Shown here piece by piece: positions 17,211-25,515 of a stretch of 64,000 bases of DNA. Positions within the stretch are counted from its first letter, which is position 1. Each line of letters starts with the position of its first letter. A program made the translations under genes and the position numbers. A model generated the notes under the pieces. That model searched no databases. It was not told where the DNA came from and worked only from the letters and a program-made list of their open reading frames with translations. Location: the NCBI RefSeq assembly GCF_010727325.1, contig NZ_AP022566.1, forward strand, positions 62,001 to 126,000. Reading direction: 5' to 3'. The DNA is from Mycolicibacterium alvei. Its GTDB lineage: Bacteria > Actinomycetota > Actinomycetes > Mycobacteriales > Mycobacteriaceae.

Positions 17211-17318
17211 CTACGGGTTCTCAGCGTTCGCAGAGTGGGGCTCGTCTTCGGCCTGTTCTTCGGCCCGGGCGATGCATAGTTCGATCTCGCGTTCGTGACA
17301 GGTGGTGATGTCTGACAT
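17211..17318 (-). CDS. Tiny acidic protein, 35 aa
   Basis: The ATG at 17318 is preceded by AGAAAGG at good spacing. The product is very acidic, with a possible metal-binding CHEREIELC motif. Its stop codon touches the start of the 261-aa gene, so it is probably the first gene of that operon. Confidence 0.5.
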   Translation of the reverse strand: MSDITTCHEREIELCIARAEEQAEDEPHSANAENP

Positions 17319-17428
17319 TGCCACACCTTTCTTCTTCGTCGTGTACACCATGGAGCTGAAATCTGCTGGGGCGTAGCGTCGTCCGACTTGGCGACTCTCG
17401 TCATCGGAGCAGAAGTATCCCGGTGGGT

Positions 17429-18694
17429 TCACGTGGCCCCTCGGGGATCGCCCGGGCTGAAGGCCAGTAGGCCCAGGATGAGGTTGCGGTGTTGGGTATC
17501 GGGATTGTGTCCTGCGGCGCCTTCCAGACCCCCGTATTTTCGATGGAACAGCGCTTCCATCCCCATGCTCAAGACGTTGTTGCGGCTGTGGTCGGGGTAG
17601 TCGATGCCGACGGCAACGTCGGCGAATCCTCCGTCTCGGTACCAAGTGTCGCCTCCGATCACATACCGCTTGCGGCGTTGACCGACGACACGGCCCTGCA
17701 AGAAGGTTTCCGTCGCCAAGGTGACAGCATGATTGTGCTCGGCCATGCGGTGGCTGAGTTCGTGCAGCATCACCGCCGGATCTCGATGAGCGCGGTCAAG
17801 TGACGCGTAGGGCCCCACGGGCCCAGATGCGATGTCCTGGCCGACGTAGACGAAGCCCGGCCGATCGCTGGCCACGGTTCCCACGTTGGGCCGCCGGCGC
17901 CGATAGGTCGCCAGCCGGGCCCGTAATTCTGGGGTGTCTTCGACGAGTGGCATCGCCCAGCCCTGACTGAGTTGCACGTGCGGGTAGGGCTCGGGCGCGG
18001 TGGTCAGTCCGTCGGTGAGCTCGCCGGCCTCTCTCGCCATTAGCGGCATCGTCAGCATGGGAGCTTGTGTCGCGGGGCGGTAGCACGACGAAATGCCGCC
18101 CACGTTGCTGTCTTCCTTGATGATCAACGGTTTATACGGCGGCCGATTGGTTGCCTGGACCCACTCGTCGGGGAAGTAACCGCTCTGCTGGCGTGCCATC
18201 TCGACACCCTCGCGGTAGCTCCCGGGTTGGGTTGCCAACTCTGCAGTTCCGAATGACCTGATTTCGGCCAGCGTGTCGCGGTATGCCAGAGCTCGCGCCT
18301 GCAGGACCGCGTCCCAGGTTTGGTCCTCGGCGCCCTCGGGCGGCAAGGGGTGGCTGAGCTCGACTTTGTAGGCCACTTCGGCGCCGGCTTCGATGACCGC
18401 GTCGCGGTATTGCCCTCGGTATCCGTCGTCTACGCTGGCCCGTTGGTAGGCGTCGTGGACCTGGTCGCGTTCCACACTCCACTCGTCGTCGAACCACCCG
18501 CTACTGCTTCCACCCGCGCCCCCGGGCAGCGTGCTGTAGGCATCGGACGCCCCGCCGGCAGGTTCCAGACCCGCCTCGAGTTGGGTTTCAGCTCGTACGA
18601 GTTCTGCGACGCTGCTCGAAGCGCGCTGATAGGCCGTCCGGGCATCCGATGAGCATCGCCGCGGTCCGCCGGGTTCGGTGCTGGATAAGCACAT
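17429..18694 (-). CDS. HExxH metallopeptidase-like protein with PGGPRRC N-terminal tag
   Basis: This is 421 aa from ATG 18694 with GGAG upstream. The first 27 residues (MCLSSTEPGGPRRCSSDAR, then YxRA) nearly match the N-terminus of the AbiEii-like toxin at 24779, although the rest is unrelated. A helical middle region follows. Near residue 310 is VMLHELSHRMAEH, an HExxH plus third-His zinc site, and GMEALFHRKYGG near 390 could give a downstream ligand. The arrangement resembles zincins or peptidase-like toxins. The zinc-site reading is solid; the substrate is unknown. Confidence 0.65.
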   Translation of the reverse strand: MCLSSTEPGGPRRCSSDARTAYQRASSSVAELVRAETQLEAGLEPAGGASDAYSTLPGGAGGSSSGWFDDEWSVERDQVHDAYQRASVDDGYRGQYRDAVIEAGAEVAYKVELSHPLPPEGAEDQTWDAVLQARALAYRDTLAEIRSFGTAELATQPGSYREGVEMARQQSGYFPDEWVQATNRPPYKPLIIKEDSNVGGISSCYRPATQAPMLTMPLMAREAGELTDGLTTAPEPYPHVQLSQGWAMPLVEDTPELRARLATYRRRRPNVGTVASDRPGFVYVGQDIASGPVGPYASLDRAHRDPAVMLHELSHRMAEHNHAVTLATETFLQGRVVGQRRKRYVIGGDTWYRDGGFADVAVGIDYPDHSRNNVLSMGMEALFHRKYGGLEGAAGHNPDTQHRNLILGLLAFSPGDPRGAT

Positions 18695-18818
18695 CTAGTG
18701 CTCCGATGCCGCGTTGACGTTGGAATTCACACATCGAGGCTATCGATTCCGTACCGGACGATTCCTGGGAAAAACGGCTCATTTTCGCCGATCGCGGTGA
18801 GGCTGCCAGCGAGTGACT

Positions 18819-19064
18819 TCAGGTTCCGCGGGCAGCCGCCGCACTACGGCGGCGATCCTCTGATGGCCGGCCCAAGGCCCTCTCCGGCGGCAGCATCGGT
18901 TCCAGGACATCGAGGGCACGTTCTGGGTCAGCTGCCACCCAGCGCAGCGCCGCTCGCAGATACCGAGTCAACGAAATGTTGCGTTGACGCAGCTCGGCGC
19001 TCGCTGCCGTGTATTCGGCGTCGTCGGGGCGATATGTCCGCTGTCGATCGTTATGACCGGCCAT
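18819..19064 (-). CDS. Small basic protein, possible DNA-binding
   Basis: This encodes 81 aa from ATG 19064; TAGAAT ends 8 nt upstream, so the mRNA may be nearly leaderless. The sequence RTYRPDDAEYTAASAELRQR with ISLTRYLRAALRWVA has the length and helix pattern of small plasmid-borne regulators or ribbon-helix-helix proteins. The tail is Arg/Ala-rich. Not recognised with confidence. Confidence 0.6.
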   Translation of the reverse strand: MAGHNDRQRTYRPDDAEYTAASAELRQRNISLTRYLRAALRWVAADPERALDVLEPMLPPERALGRPSEDRRRSAAAARGT

Positions 19065-19268
19065 ACCAAGGGATTCTAGTGGCGCCACAGACCCGAGCGC
19101 AGTTATCGCGGTCGGCGCATACCGATTCGTCGCTCCCCCGGCGTGTCGCGACCCACATTGTTCTCATCGCCATGGCCCGGACGCCACGGCAAGCGCGTGC
19201 CGCTACCGCGGCCGGTGGGGCCAACAGCCAGACCCGGCCCCGGCGGCATTCACCGATGGCGCCTACTC

Positions 19269-19291
19269 GGCCGCCCGCGTGTCGGGCGGCC
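19269..19291 (-). terminator. Terminator hairpin after the 19291-19893 gene
   Basis: GGCCGCCCG and CGGGCGGCC form a perfect 9-bp stem with a 5-nt loop, touching the stop codon of the upstream gene. It separates that gene from the 18819-19064 gene. Confidence 0.55.
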
Positions 19292-19893
19292 TAGGCACCG
19301 GCCACTTTGGCGATCTCGCGGCGGACCCATTGGCGCGTCGCGTCGGGAATCTCGACGGAGCGATCACGTGGATCCAGATCGACAACAGCCAGGGCAGCGA
19401 CCACCTCGTCAGCGCGCAGTCGCCCCTGCCGGAACTCGTCGAGTGCTACCACTAGCGTTTCGAGCATCGCGCGCATCTCGGGCGGGTACTTTGCGAATTC
19501 CACTCCAGCCCACGCCAGAGCCTCGCCGCTTTCGCGATCGATGCGATCCAGCGCTCCGTTGACGTTGCTGCGGAATTTGCGCAGCAACCTGCTCTGCTCT
19601 TCGGATAAGTCCCCAGAGGCCAGCTCGGTCTCCGCCTCGTCGCGCCAGCCAGCCAGCGTTGCCACAATTCGCCGGCGGCGCCGATCATTGAAGCTCAGTG
19701 CGCGCCAAAATGTCCGCCACGCAGCTTTGTATTGCTTGTCCTGGCGGGCCGGCACTAAGTGTGCGGCGATGTAGGCATCACCGACCTGACTGGCCGTGAC
19801 CTCGCCGACCCACTTCGGGGTCACCCTTTCGGGCAGGTCAACAGCGGGATAGTCCCAAGGGCGCACCAGGTACACATTACGGGCCGTCGTCAT
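19291..19893 (-). CDS. Hypothetical protein, 200 aa
   Basis: The start is ATG 19893, inside the end of the upstream HTH gene (17-nt overlap). The N-terminus is strand-like (NVYLVRPWDYPAVDLPE); the remainder is strongly helical and charged, with WRTFWRALSFNDRRRRRI and LRKFRSNVNGALDRIDRESG. No catalytic motif is seen. Overlap with an HTH gene suggests a two-gene regulatory or toxin-antitoxin-like unit, which is only inference. Confidence 0.65.
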   Translation of the reverse strand: MTTARNVYLVRPWDYPAVDLPERVTPKWVGEVTASQVGDAYIAAHLVPARQDKQYKAAWRTFWRALSFNDRRRRRIVATLAGWRDEAETELASGDLSEEQSRLLRKFRSNVNGALDRIDRESGEALAWAGVEFAKYPPEMRAMLETLVVALDEFRQGRLRADEVVAALAVVDLDPRDRSVEIPDATRQWVRREIAKVAGA

Positions 19894-20152
19894 TGGGTCC
19901 CTCCTGGTCTAGCCAGCGGTCAATCGTGTTGGTGGATTTCGATAACAGCGCGGCGATCTCGCGGATCGAACCGCCTGCATCTTTGGCGCGGCGAACCGCT
20001 CGCCGCAGGGCAATCTGAGCACCTTCGGCGGCCGCAGCTGCGGCAAGCAGTTGCGATCGCTGCGGCTCCGGCACCGGCTTCGCGCGCGGGCCGGTAATCG
20101 GACGTGCACGCGCGCCAGGCGCTTCGATGTCGCCATTTCGCTGTTCGACCAC
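19877..20152 (-). CDS. Helix-turn-helix protein
   Basis: The start is GTG 20152, 6 nt after TACACT, which fits a leaderless mRNA; the longer open frame lacks an initiation signal. The 91-aa product has a basic Pro-rich N-terminus and a C-terminal helix-turn-helix, GGSIREIAALLSKSTNTIDR, of the kind found in small plasmid and phage DNA-binding proteins. It probably binds the inverted repeat at its own promoter. Confidence 0.7.
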   Translation of the reverse strand: MVEQRNGDIEAPGARARPITGPRAKPVPEPQRSQLLAAAAAAEGAQIALRRAVRRAKDAGGSIREIAALLSKSTNTIDRWLDQEGPNDDGP

Positions 20153-20158
20153 CCGCAC

Positions 20159-20181
20159 AGTGTATCGGTTATCGCTACACT
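20159..20181 (-). promoter_or_regulatory. Promoter with AGTGTA inverted repeat
   Basis: AGTGTA and TACACT, 11 nt apart, form an inverted repeat; the second arm is the -10 box of the HTH gene. The half-site TGTAGCGATAACCG resembles TGTAGCGAAAGCCG upstream of 27270. Confidence 0.55.
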
Positions 20182-20361
20182 TCCTGGGACAGAATTGACC
20201 GGTTCGGGAGCAGTGCCGCTCGCACCTACCGAAGCGGTGCTCGATACGTCTGGTCACGGAGATCTACTGTCGAGGTGGCCGGCCGGGATCACCCGGTAAA
20301 GCGCGGAACGGCGCGCTCAGGATCGTCACCGTCATCAGGAACGCAGGGAGGAGCATGAGCA

Positions 20362-20883
20362 TTGGGTACGCGCTGGAGACACGCGATCGGGGCATTGCTG
20401 TTGGCCGGGGTGACGGTCGGATGTGGTGACGGGGTGACAGATCCAATGTCACCGAAGCAGGCACGGGCGCAAGTGATGTATGCCGGCAAAGAGTTGGTCC
20501 GGGATCTGAAGTTGCGGGACAACCTGACCAGAACGACGTTCACCTACGAATCCTGCACCGACGACAACAAGGGCCCGTTCAGAGGCAAGCTTGTGATGAT
20601 CTTCTGGATGCCCGGAGCGGCCCGGTCCGCGCCACTGGACCCTGCGACGCTCATTACCGCACTGCTACAGCACGGATGGCAGGGCGATCCCGACTCCCAC
20701 TCACACAGCAGCGCAACGTTGACGAAGAACGACGTGGACGCATACGTACATGTGGTCGAGGCCTACCCGCCCCCAGTAGGACACGCCAGCATCGACCTCT
20801 ACGGCCAATGCCGCGACACCTACGACCACTCTAAAGACCCGTTCGACCGCGGCGACGTCACCGCCGAGTTGGAATCGCAATAG
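20362..20883 (+). CDS. LppA-like lipoprotein
   Basis: The start is TTG 20362, chosen because GGGAGGAG lies 7-8 nt upstream; the nearby ATG 20355 is in another frame. The 173-aa product begins with a basic TRWRH stretch, a hydrophobic core and V-T-V-G-C, a lipobox with the modified Cys near residue 21. The mature domain has FTYESCTDDNKGPFRGKLVM and VYVHVVEAYPPP-like strands reminiscent of the mycobacterial LppA family, with Cys pairs likely to be oxidised. It probably sits on the outer face of the cytoplasmic membrane. Function unknown. Confidence 0.7.
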   Translation: MGTRWRHAIGALLLAGVTVGCGDGVTDPMSPKQARAQVMYAGKELVRDLKLRDNLTRTTFTYESCTDDNKGPFRGKLVMIFWMPGAARSAPLDPATLITALLQHGWQGDPDSHSHSSATLTKNDVDAYVHVVEAYPPPVGHASIDLYGQCRDTYDHSKDPFDRGDVTAELESQ

Positions 20884-20886
20884 CCC

Positions 20887-20905
20887 CTGGCTACTTCGCA
20901 GCCAG
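20887..20905. terminator. Hairpin after the lipoprotein gene
   Basis: CTGGCT and AGCCAG pair around a 7-nt loop 4 nt after the lipoprotein stop, in the gap between convergent genes. Confidence 0.4.
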
Positions 20906-21018
20906 ACGGGCGCCCGGTCATCTCGTGTACCAGTTCTGTATCGGGCCCAGAGTTCCTGGAATAGTCGTTGCCAATCACCCAGGCTTTCGCTGGTGTCTAT
21001 CTGGGGCAACAGGTCGTC

Positions 21019-21267
21019 TTACTGCCACACGACATTTGACAGCGGGGAACTTGTCGGTGGCCGCGCTGAGCGATAGTCACAGTCGATGCCGGTGCGGTCA
21101 GGCCAGACGGTGGTGACCATTCCGTCCGGACACTTCGCGCATGCACCCCCAGCGAGTTGAGTTCCGCCCGCAGGACACGCCGCTGGCCCGGAGGCAGCGG
21201 CCACTCCGGCCGATGCCGGGAGCAGTAGCGCGCACGACACGAAAGCATGGATCACCTTGTGGGCCAT
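21019..21267 (-). CDS. Small exported Cys-rich protein
   Basis: This is 82 aa from ATG 21267, preceded by AGGAAGG. A signal peptide (MAHKVIHAFVSCALLLPASA) ends near AAASG. The mature part is short and has four Cys in the pattern ACPAGG, GACAKCPDGM and DCDYR, suggesting two disulfides. It resembles small secreted mycobacterial proteins in size only; no named family. Confidence 0.65.
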   Translation of the reverse strand: MAHKVIHAFVSCALLLPASAGVAAASGPAACPAGGTQLAGGACAKCPDGMVTTVWPDRTGIDCDYRSARPPTSSPLSNVVWQ

Positions 21268-21451
21268 CGTGTTCCTTCCTCTCACCCGCCGCAGTGCGAT
21301 CGCCGGGACGACGCGTTCATCGGCACTGCACGCATTGCCCGCGACGCCAGCAAGTCGTGACACGGATCCATTGCGGCCAGCGCAGGCACTCTGGTCACAT
21401 GAGATAGCGGCACCTCCATCCGACTCTCCTTGTCGCGCAATTTGACTGGAT

Positions 21452-21982
21452 TCATAGGGACACCTTGACAAGAATCTCGCTCGGCCCCGAACCGTCCCGC
21501 TCCCTGAGCCGCAAGTAGGTCAGTCGGTGCCGACCATCGTCAATACCCTTGGCTTCATCACAAACAGTGATCGGGAACAGCAGGTAGTCGCCGGCGACGA
21601 ACCGGCCACCATCCCATCGAGCCCCATGAGGAATATCGTGGTCGTCGCAATGCGTTCTTGCACTGTCAATCCAGTCGCCTTCCTCGACCGCCTGACCAAG
21701 ACACCCGACTCCGTGCGCGAAAGCTGTCGCGCCAGAAACCACTTCGACGACCGAGGGGCTCCAGCTGGCTTGACTTAGCCATTGATCTACGACCGCCCGG
21801 TAGCGCGCGTCAGTCGCGAACGCCCGTTCGTGAGCGGCCGGGTTGTCACATTCGGCTTTGAGGAGGTCCCTCATTGCGCGGCGAAGCCCAGGAATCTCGT
21901 CCTTGCCCAGCCCGGCGGGCCAGGGCAAGGCAGCAAGTGCGCGCACCTCGTACCGAAACAGTTCGCCTCGTTCTACCTTCAT
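21452..21982 (-). CDS. Hypothetical protein with DGRHR motif
   Basis: The start is uncertain between ATG 21982 and GTG 21997; neither has a strong ribosome site. The 176-aa product is helical at first (RRAMRDLLKAECDNPAAH), and its C-terminal 50 residues hold DYLLFPITVCDEAKGIDDG then RHRLTYLRLRER. The DG-x-HR-L pattern recalls the ParB/sulfiredoxin nuclease fold, but the match is short. Confidence 0.55.
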   Translation of the reverse strand: MKVERGELFRYEVRALAALPWPAGLGKDEIPGLRRAMRDLLKAECDNPAAHERAFATDARYRAVVDQWLSQASWSPSVVEVVSGATAFAHGVGCLGQAVEEGDWIDSARTHCDDHDIPHGARWDGGRFVAGDYLLFPITVCDEAKGIDDGRHRLTYLRLRERDGSGPSEILVKVSL

Positions 21983-22067
21983 CCGAGTCGATCGCACCCA
22001 GGAGAGATCAGGTCACAACCAGTTGCCGGATTCCACGCAACCTCGGTCCTCTCGATCTTCGAAGCGC

Positions 22068-22844
22068 TCATCGCACTCCGCGAGCGCTGTTGAACCGCCC
22101 GTTGTCTCCGGTCCCGAATGCCCAGACTCCTTGGGCCGCTTCCCTACCCAGTTGGCCGACCGCGACCTTGCGTTCGAGATTGCGAATCTCCTCCTCGGAG
22201 AAAATGTCGCCGTGGTCGGCCGATATCCACGAAGCCAGCCGCTCGGCCGGCGCGCCCTGGCGTTGCTCCGCGTTGCGGGCCGCCTCGGCTGCAGCGAGGA
22301 CCCGGCGGGCATGAGCCACAAGCAAAGGCGCCGACTTGGTGATGGCTCGATGAACCGGATGGTCAGCCGGGTATCGCGTGAGCACCTCGATGAGACGATC
22401 GCCGGGATTCACCGATGAACCGTCTGGCCCAGTGCACAGATCCGCACAACTCAAGATGGCCAACTTGGCGGCCTCGGGCACTGCGTACTCAGCCAGCAGA
22501 TGCTGGAGGCCTCTTTCCTGAGCCTCGAACGCCGCGCCGGTGTGATGCGCGACGAGGCCTACTACCTCCGCTGGAATGCCTCCACTCATCCCCACATAAG
22601 CGGCTAGATAGGCGGCGCCATCGATGGGATGAAATCGGGTGTCGATCAGGCATGGCGCATATCCGATGTCGTGCAGCCAAGCCGCGCAGACGATCTCATC
22701 AGCAGACTCCGGCGCAAGCACTTTGGCCAACTCAGCGGCGGTAGTGGCCACCCCGATGGTGTGAGACCACCGGCGGGGCACCGCATCCGCAAGAAGTGCC
22801 TCCGCGATCTGCCGCGCCCGCTCGACATCCAGCGAGACCCTCAT
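22068..22844 (-). CDS. HD-domain phosphohydrolase
   Basis: The ATG at 22844 has GGGAGGAG 7 nt upstream. In the 258-aa protein the HD metal ligands are visible in order: WSHTIGV (His, about 25), AAWLHDIGY (His-Asp, about 54), AHHTG (His, about 96) and SCADLC (Asp, about 128). This is the metal-dependent HD phosphohydrolase fold, which cleaves nucleotides or phosphodiesters; the substrate cannot be read from sequence. The C-terminal 80 residues are helical and end in an Asn/Gly/Arg-rich tail. A small gene and a membrane protein gene lie upstream on the same strand. Confidence 0.8.
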   Translation of the reverse strand: MRVSLDVERARQIAEALLADAVPRRWSHTIGVATTAAELAKVLAPESADEIVCAAWLHDIGYAPCLIDTRFHPIDGAAYLAAYVGMSGGIPAEVVGLVAHHTGAAFEAQERGLQHLLAEYAVPEAAKLAILSCADLCTGPDGSSVNPGDRLIEVLTRYPADHPVHRAITKSAPLLVAHARRVLAAAEAARNAEQRQGAPAERLASWISADHGDIFSEEEIRNLERKVAVGQLGREAAQGVWAFGTGDNGRFNSARGVR

Positions 22845-22884
22845 ACCAGTTCTCCTCCCTGATTTCGTTTGGCCAGGTCTATCT

Positions 22885-23043
22885 TCAACACCGGCCCCAC
22901 AACTGCTGCGCTGCTTGGGGTTGGTTTCCACGGCGACTCCACTCCATGGAACTTGCAGCTGATTCCAGCTCGGAAACAGAGCTTGAAGCGGATTCGCGTG
23001 CCGGCCCAGGGACATCACGCTTTACCGCCTTCTTGCCGAACAT
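22885..23043 (-). CDS. Small hypothetical protein, 52 aa
   Basis: The ATG at 23043 follows AAGGAGG with a 6-nt spacing, one of the best ribosome sites in the window. The product is Ser/Ala/Gln-rich with a basic start (MFGKKAVKRD) and a Cys at the very end. It lies between the membrane protein and HD genes and is probably co-transcribed with them. Confidence 0.55.
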   Translation of the reverse strand: MFGKKAVKRDVPGPARESASSSVSELESAASSMEWSRRGNQPQAAQQLWGRC

Positions 23044-23089
23044 GTGCGGCCTCCTTCGCCTGGAAAGTTTGCCTATTCACCTGAATCAG

Positions 23090-23533
23090 TTACGAATTCG
23101 GCGTGGAATGCTTGGTTTGTCGGCCGGCGAGATCCCGTCCAACACCCCATACGGCGATCGCGTGGGCGCCGACGGCGGCGAGCATGATGCCAAGCGGGCC
23201 AACAAGGTTGATGATCCAGTCCGCAGCTGACGCGTCATTGCCGCCGGCCGCTTCACCTGGCGCGCTGAGAAGAAACGGCAATATCGGCCCAGGGAACATC
23301 CGCATACCCACCGCGACGATGGCCACCGCCACACCAAGACCGAGTAGCAGATGCTGCAGCCTCTGCCGCTCCGACAGGCCGCCTCGCCGGCGGCGTAGCG
23401 TATACGAAGCCACAACCAGGACCGTCGCGGCGAGCGGCACATGGAACAGCAGGACGGGCGGGGTCAGGTAGGCCAGCGGTCCCCAGAACCGCACCTGCTG
23501 AAACGTCGAAAGGACTAGGACATCACCGTTCAT
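23090..23533 (-). CDS. Membrane protein, three segments
   Basis: This is 147 aa from ATG 23533 with GAGGAAGAG upstream. Hydrophobic segments lie at about 18-41 (YLTPPVLLFHVPLAATVLVV), 63-80 (LLLGLGVAVAIVAVGMRM) and 110-128 (IINLVGPLGIMLAAVGAHAI), with a basic cytoplasmic loop TLRRRRGG between the first two. No family recognised. It is likely the first gene of a transcript that continues into the HD phosphohydrolase. Confidence 0.65.
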   Translation of the reverse strand: MNGDVLVLSTFQQVRFWGPLAYLTPPVLLFHVPLAATVLVVASYTLRRRRGGLSERQRLQHLLLGLGVAVAIVAVGMRMFPGPILPFLLSAPGEAAGGNDASAADWIINLVGPLGIMLAAVGAHAIAVWGVGRDLAGRQTKHSTPNS

Positions 23534-23708
23534 CGTTCGCTCTTCCTCTCGCCACCGGTACCAGCATCGTGGGCAGTTCGCGAAGCCTTACTGCTACTGG
23601 CGTTTTTGACCGTTCATAATTGCTTCGCATCCTGATTTCGATTCGCCTGCAATTCTCCCCCGCAGGCCAGGCACCGTGCGGCGGGTTTCGCCACCGATTC
23701 CCGTGCAA

Positions 23709-24779
23709 TCACTGTGCGGATCCACGATGAGTCCCGCGCACTCGGTCCTTGTCGTCGCGGGCGGCCCAGGTTTGGCGATCTGGGTCCCAGCGGTGATGGT
23801 CTACCGTTCCGAACAGCACCGGACCAAGGAATCGGTTGGCTTCTGCGAGCGCACCATTGGCGGTGTGAAGCTCGGCCGGCAGCGGGGTGCCCTTCACCCG
23901 TGGCGGGTAGGCCTGGTGCCAGCTCGCATCAGGCAGTACGAGGTGCCGTGGAATCGTCACCCCGCGCCGCTGTTGTTGCAGGTCGAGCGCGCGGCGCAGT
24001 TCCCCGGCGTCGACTGCAGTGCACCGGGCCAGGATGACGATGTCGGCCAGGTCGTGTGGTCGACTGGACGCGACGTTTCCGTTCCCGTGGATTTCGTACA
24101 TTGCCGCGACTTTGTCGGCGAGGTGCGCGGCCACGGGGTACACCGGGACGGCCGGCAGCGGGTGGACGTCGTCGATGTCGACCACTGGGGCCGCGGTGAG
24201 CGGTTCGGCCGGAAAGGGGATGTAGTGTCCGGTGGCGATGTCGATTTTCGCGGCGGCGAACCGTCGCCCTTCGAGCCCGTAGACGATGGTGCCGGTGAAC
24301 GTTCCCGGGCCCAGGGCAGGATTCAAGGTGATATCGAATTCGCCGTGCTCGCCGCCGCGGCGTTCGGTGGCTTCGGTCAGGACCGCAAGTAGGTCTCGTG
24401 CCTCTATTCCTGCGGCGATGTCGACGTCTGTCGTTGAGCGTGCCTCTGGCGAGCGGATTTGCAGAGCGGTGCCGCCTGTCAGCATCCAACCCGGTCGCTC
24501 GTCAGCGAAAACCCGTGACAGGAATTGTTGCAGGACAAAGCGTCTCGCGATGTCGTTGTGCTGCAGCCCGCTCTGTTGCGAGGCGAGGCGGATCCGATCG
24601 TTGAGTGCACTGCGAAAGGCCCGCGCTGAGCTGTAGGTGCGGTTGGCGTCCAGTTGTGAGGTGAGTTCGCCGGCCCGCGCGGCCAGGCGGTCACGCTCGG
24701 AGCGTGCGCGTTCGTAGTTGTCGCGCGCGTCCGACGGGCACCGCCGGGGTCCACCTGGCTGGTCTGCCGAGCGACACAT
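23709..24779 (-). CDS. AbiEii-like nucleotidyltransferase toxin with PGGPRRC N-terminal tag
   Basis: This is 356 aa from ATG 24779, 4 nt after the antitoxin stop. The nucleotidyltransferase signature reads MLTGGTALQIR then STTDVDIA near residues 97-118, the GG and DxD motifs of the AbiEii/toxin type IV family; KVAAMYE near 220 is the usual downstream Lys. AbiEii enzymes transfer nucleotides to tRNA or other targets and arrest growth. Unusually, residues 1-27 (MCRSADQPGGPRRCPSDAR, then YxRA) and a coiled-coil to about 60 precede the enzyme, and the tag nearly matches that of the 17429-18694 protein. Family assignment is good; activity is inferred. Confidence 0.75.
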   Translation of the reverse strand: MCRSADQPGGPRRCPSDARDNYERARSERDRLAARAGELTSQLDANRTYSSARAFRSALNDRIRLASQQSGLQHNDIARRFVLQQFLSRVFADERPGWMLTGGTALQIRSPEARSTTDVDIAAGIEARDLLAVLTEATERRGGEHGEFDITLNPALGPGTFTGTIVYGLEGRRFAAAKIDIATGHYIPFPAEPLTAAPVVDIDDVHPLPAVPVYPVAAHLADKVAAMYEIHGNGNVASSRPHDLADIVILARCTAVDAGELRRALDLQQQRRGVTIPRHLVLPDASWHQAYPPRVKGTPLPAELHTANGALAEANRFLGPVLFGTVDHHRWDPDRQTWAARDDKDRVRGTHRGSAQ

Positions 24780-24783
24780 GGTG

Positions 24784-25515
24784 CTATCCGAGCCGGCGGC
24801 CGGCGGCCTCGGCGAACAGGATCGCCAGCTCGGTGCCGTTGCGCGCGCCGTATCGGTCGGCATATGGGTTCAGCAGGTATCCGACTTGTTCCCTGGTTAC
24901 CAGGTTCTGTGCTACCGCGTCGGCGATCACCGTTCCCAGGTGTGATCCATCGATTCCCGCGAGAGCAAGGTCGGCAATGATGCGGGGCGCGGTGCTCACT
25001 GGCAGCCCGTCAACAAGGTCCCAATCCACGCCTCGCTGCCCGATAGCGCGCACGTAGGTGTGCACGGTCGAGGAGCGCACCGAGACGCGCCGCGGGGCAC
25101 TCAGGTGCATACCGGCACTGACCACGGTGCCCAGCTCGCGGATCACTGCCGCTGTTTCGTGGCTGAGCACAGAATCCGGATCGGCCCGTCGCACTGCGAT
25201 GTCGGCCGCGGGGCGCAGTGCCAGCCACTGCGCTGCCCAGTCCTCGTAGGGGTGCTTGTCGGCGGCCGCGTCGGTGAACGCGTAGACGCCGTCATGGGCC
25301 CGCCACAATTCGCCTTTCTGGGCGCCGCGGTGCAGTGCCGCCGAGGTCACACCCAGGTTTCGGGCTTGTGCAGCGGTGAACAGCCCGAACTGGTCGGCGG
25401 CGATCGCTCGCAGCCGACGCCAGGGCGCGTTGCCCGCGGCCATGCACGGATAGTAGCGGCGCCGGTGTGGCGGCAGGGGCCGCCACACTGCGCGCCGCAG
25501 CACTAGCTGGGTCAT
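24784..25515 (-). CDS. AbiEi-like antitoxin
   Basis: This encodes 243 aa. ATG 25515 overlaps the stop of the gene upstream (ATGA), so three genes are coupled. Residues 35-95 form the winged helix seen in AbiEi antitoxins (FGLFTAAQARNLGVTSAALH then GELWRAHDGVYAF). The later part has VLSHETAAV and STAPRIIADLALAGIDGS, also typical of the family. AbiEi proteins repress their own operon and neutralise the toxin. The Trp/Arg-rich first 30 residues are unusual; a later ATG at 25443 (MAAGNAPW) could be an alternative start. Confidence 0.75.
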   Translation of the reverse strand: MTQLVLRRAVWRPLPPHRRRYYPCMAAGNAPWRRLRAIAADQFGLFTAAQARNLGVTSAALHRGAQKGELWRAHDGVYAFTDAAADKHPYEDWAAQWLALRPAADIAVRRADPDSVLSHETAAVIRELGTVVSAGMHLSAPRRVSVRSSTVHTYVRAIGQRGVDWDLVDGLPVSTAPRIIADLALAGIDGSHLGTVIADAVAQNLVTREQVGYLLNPYADRYGARNGTELAILFAEAAGRRLG

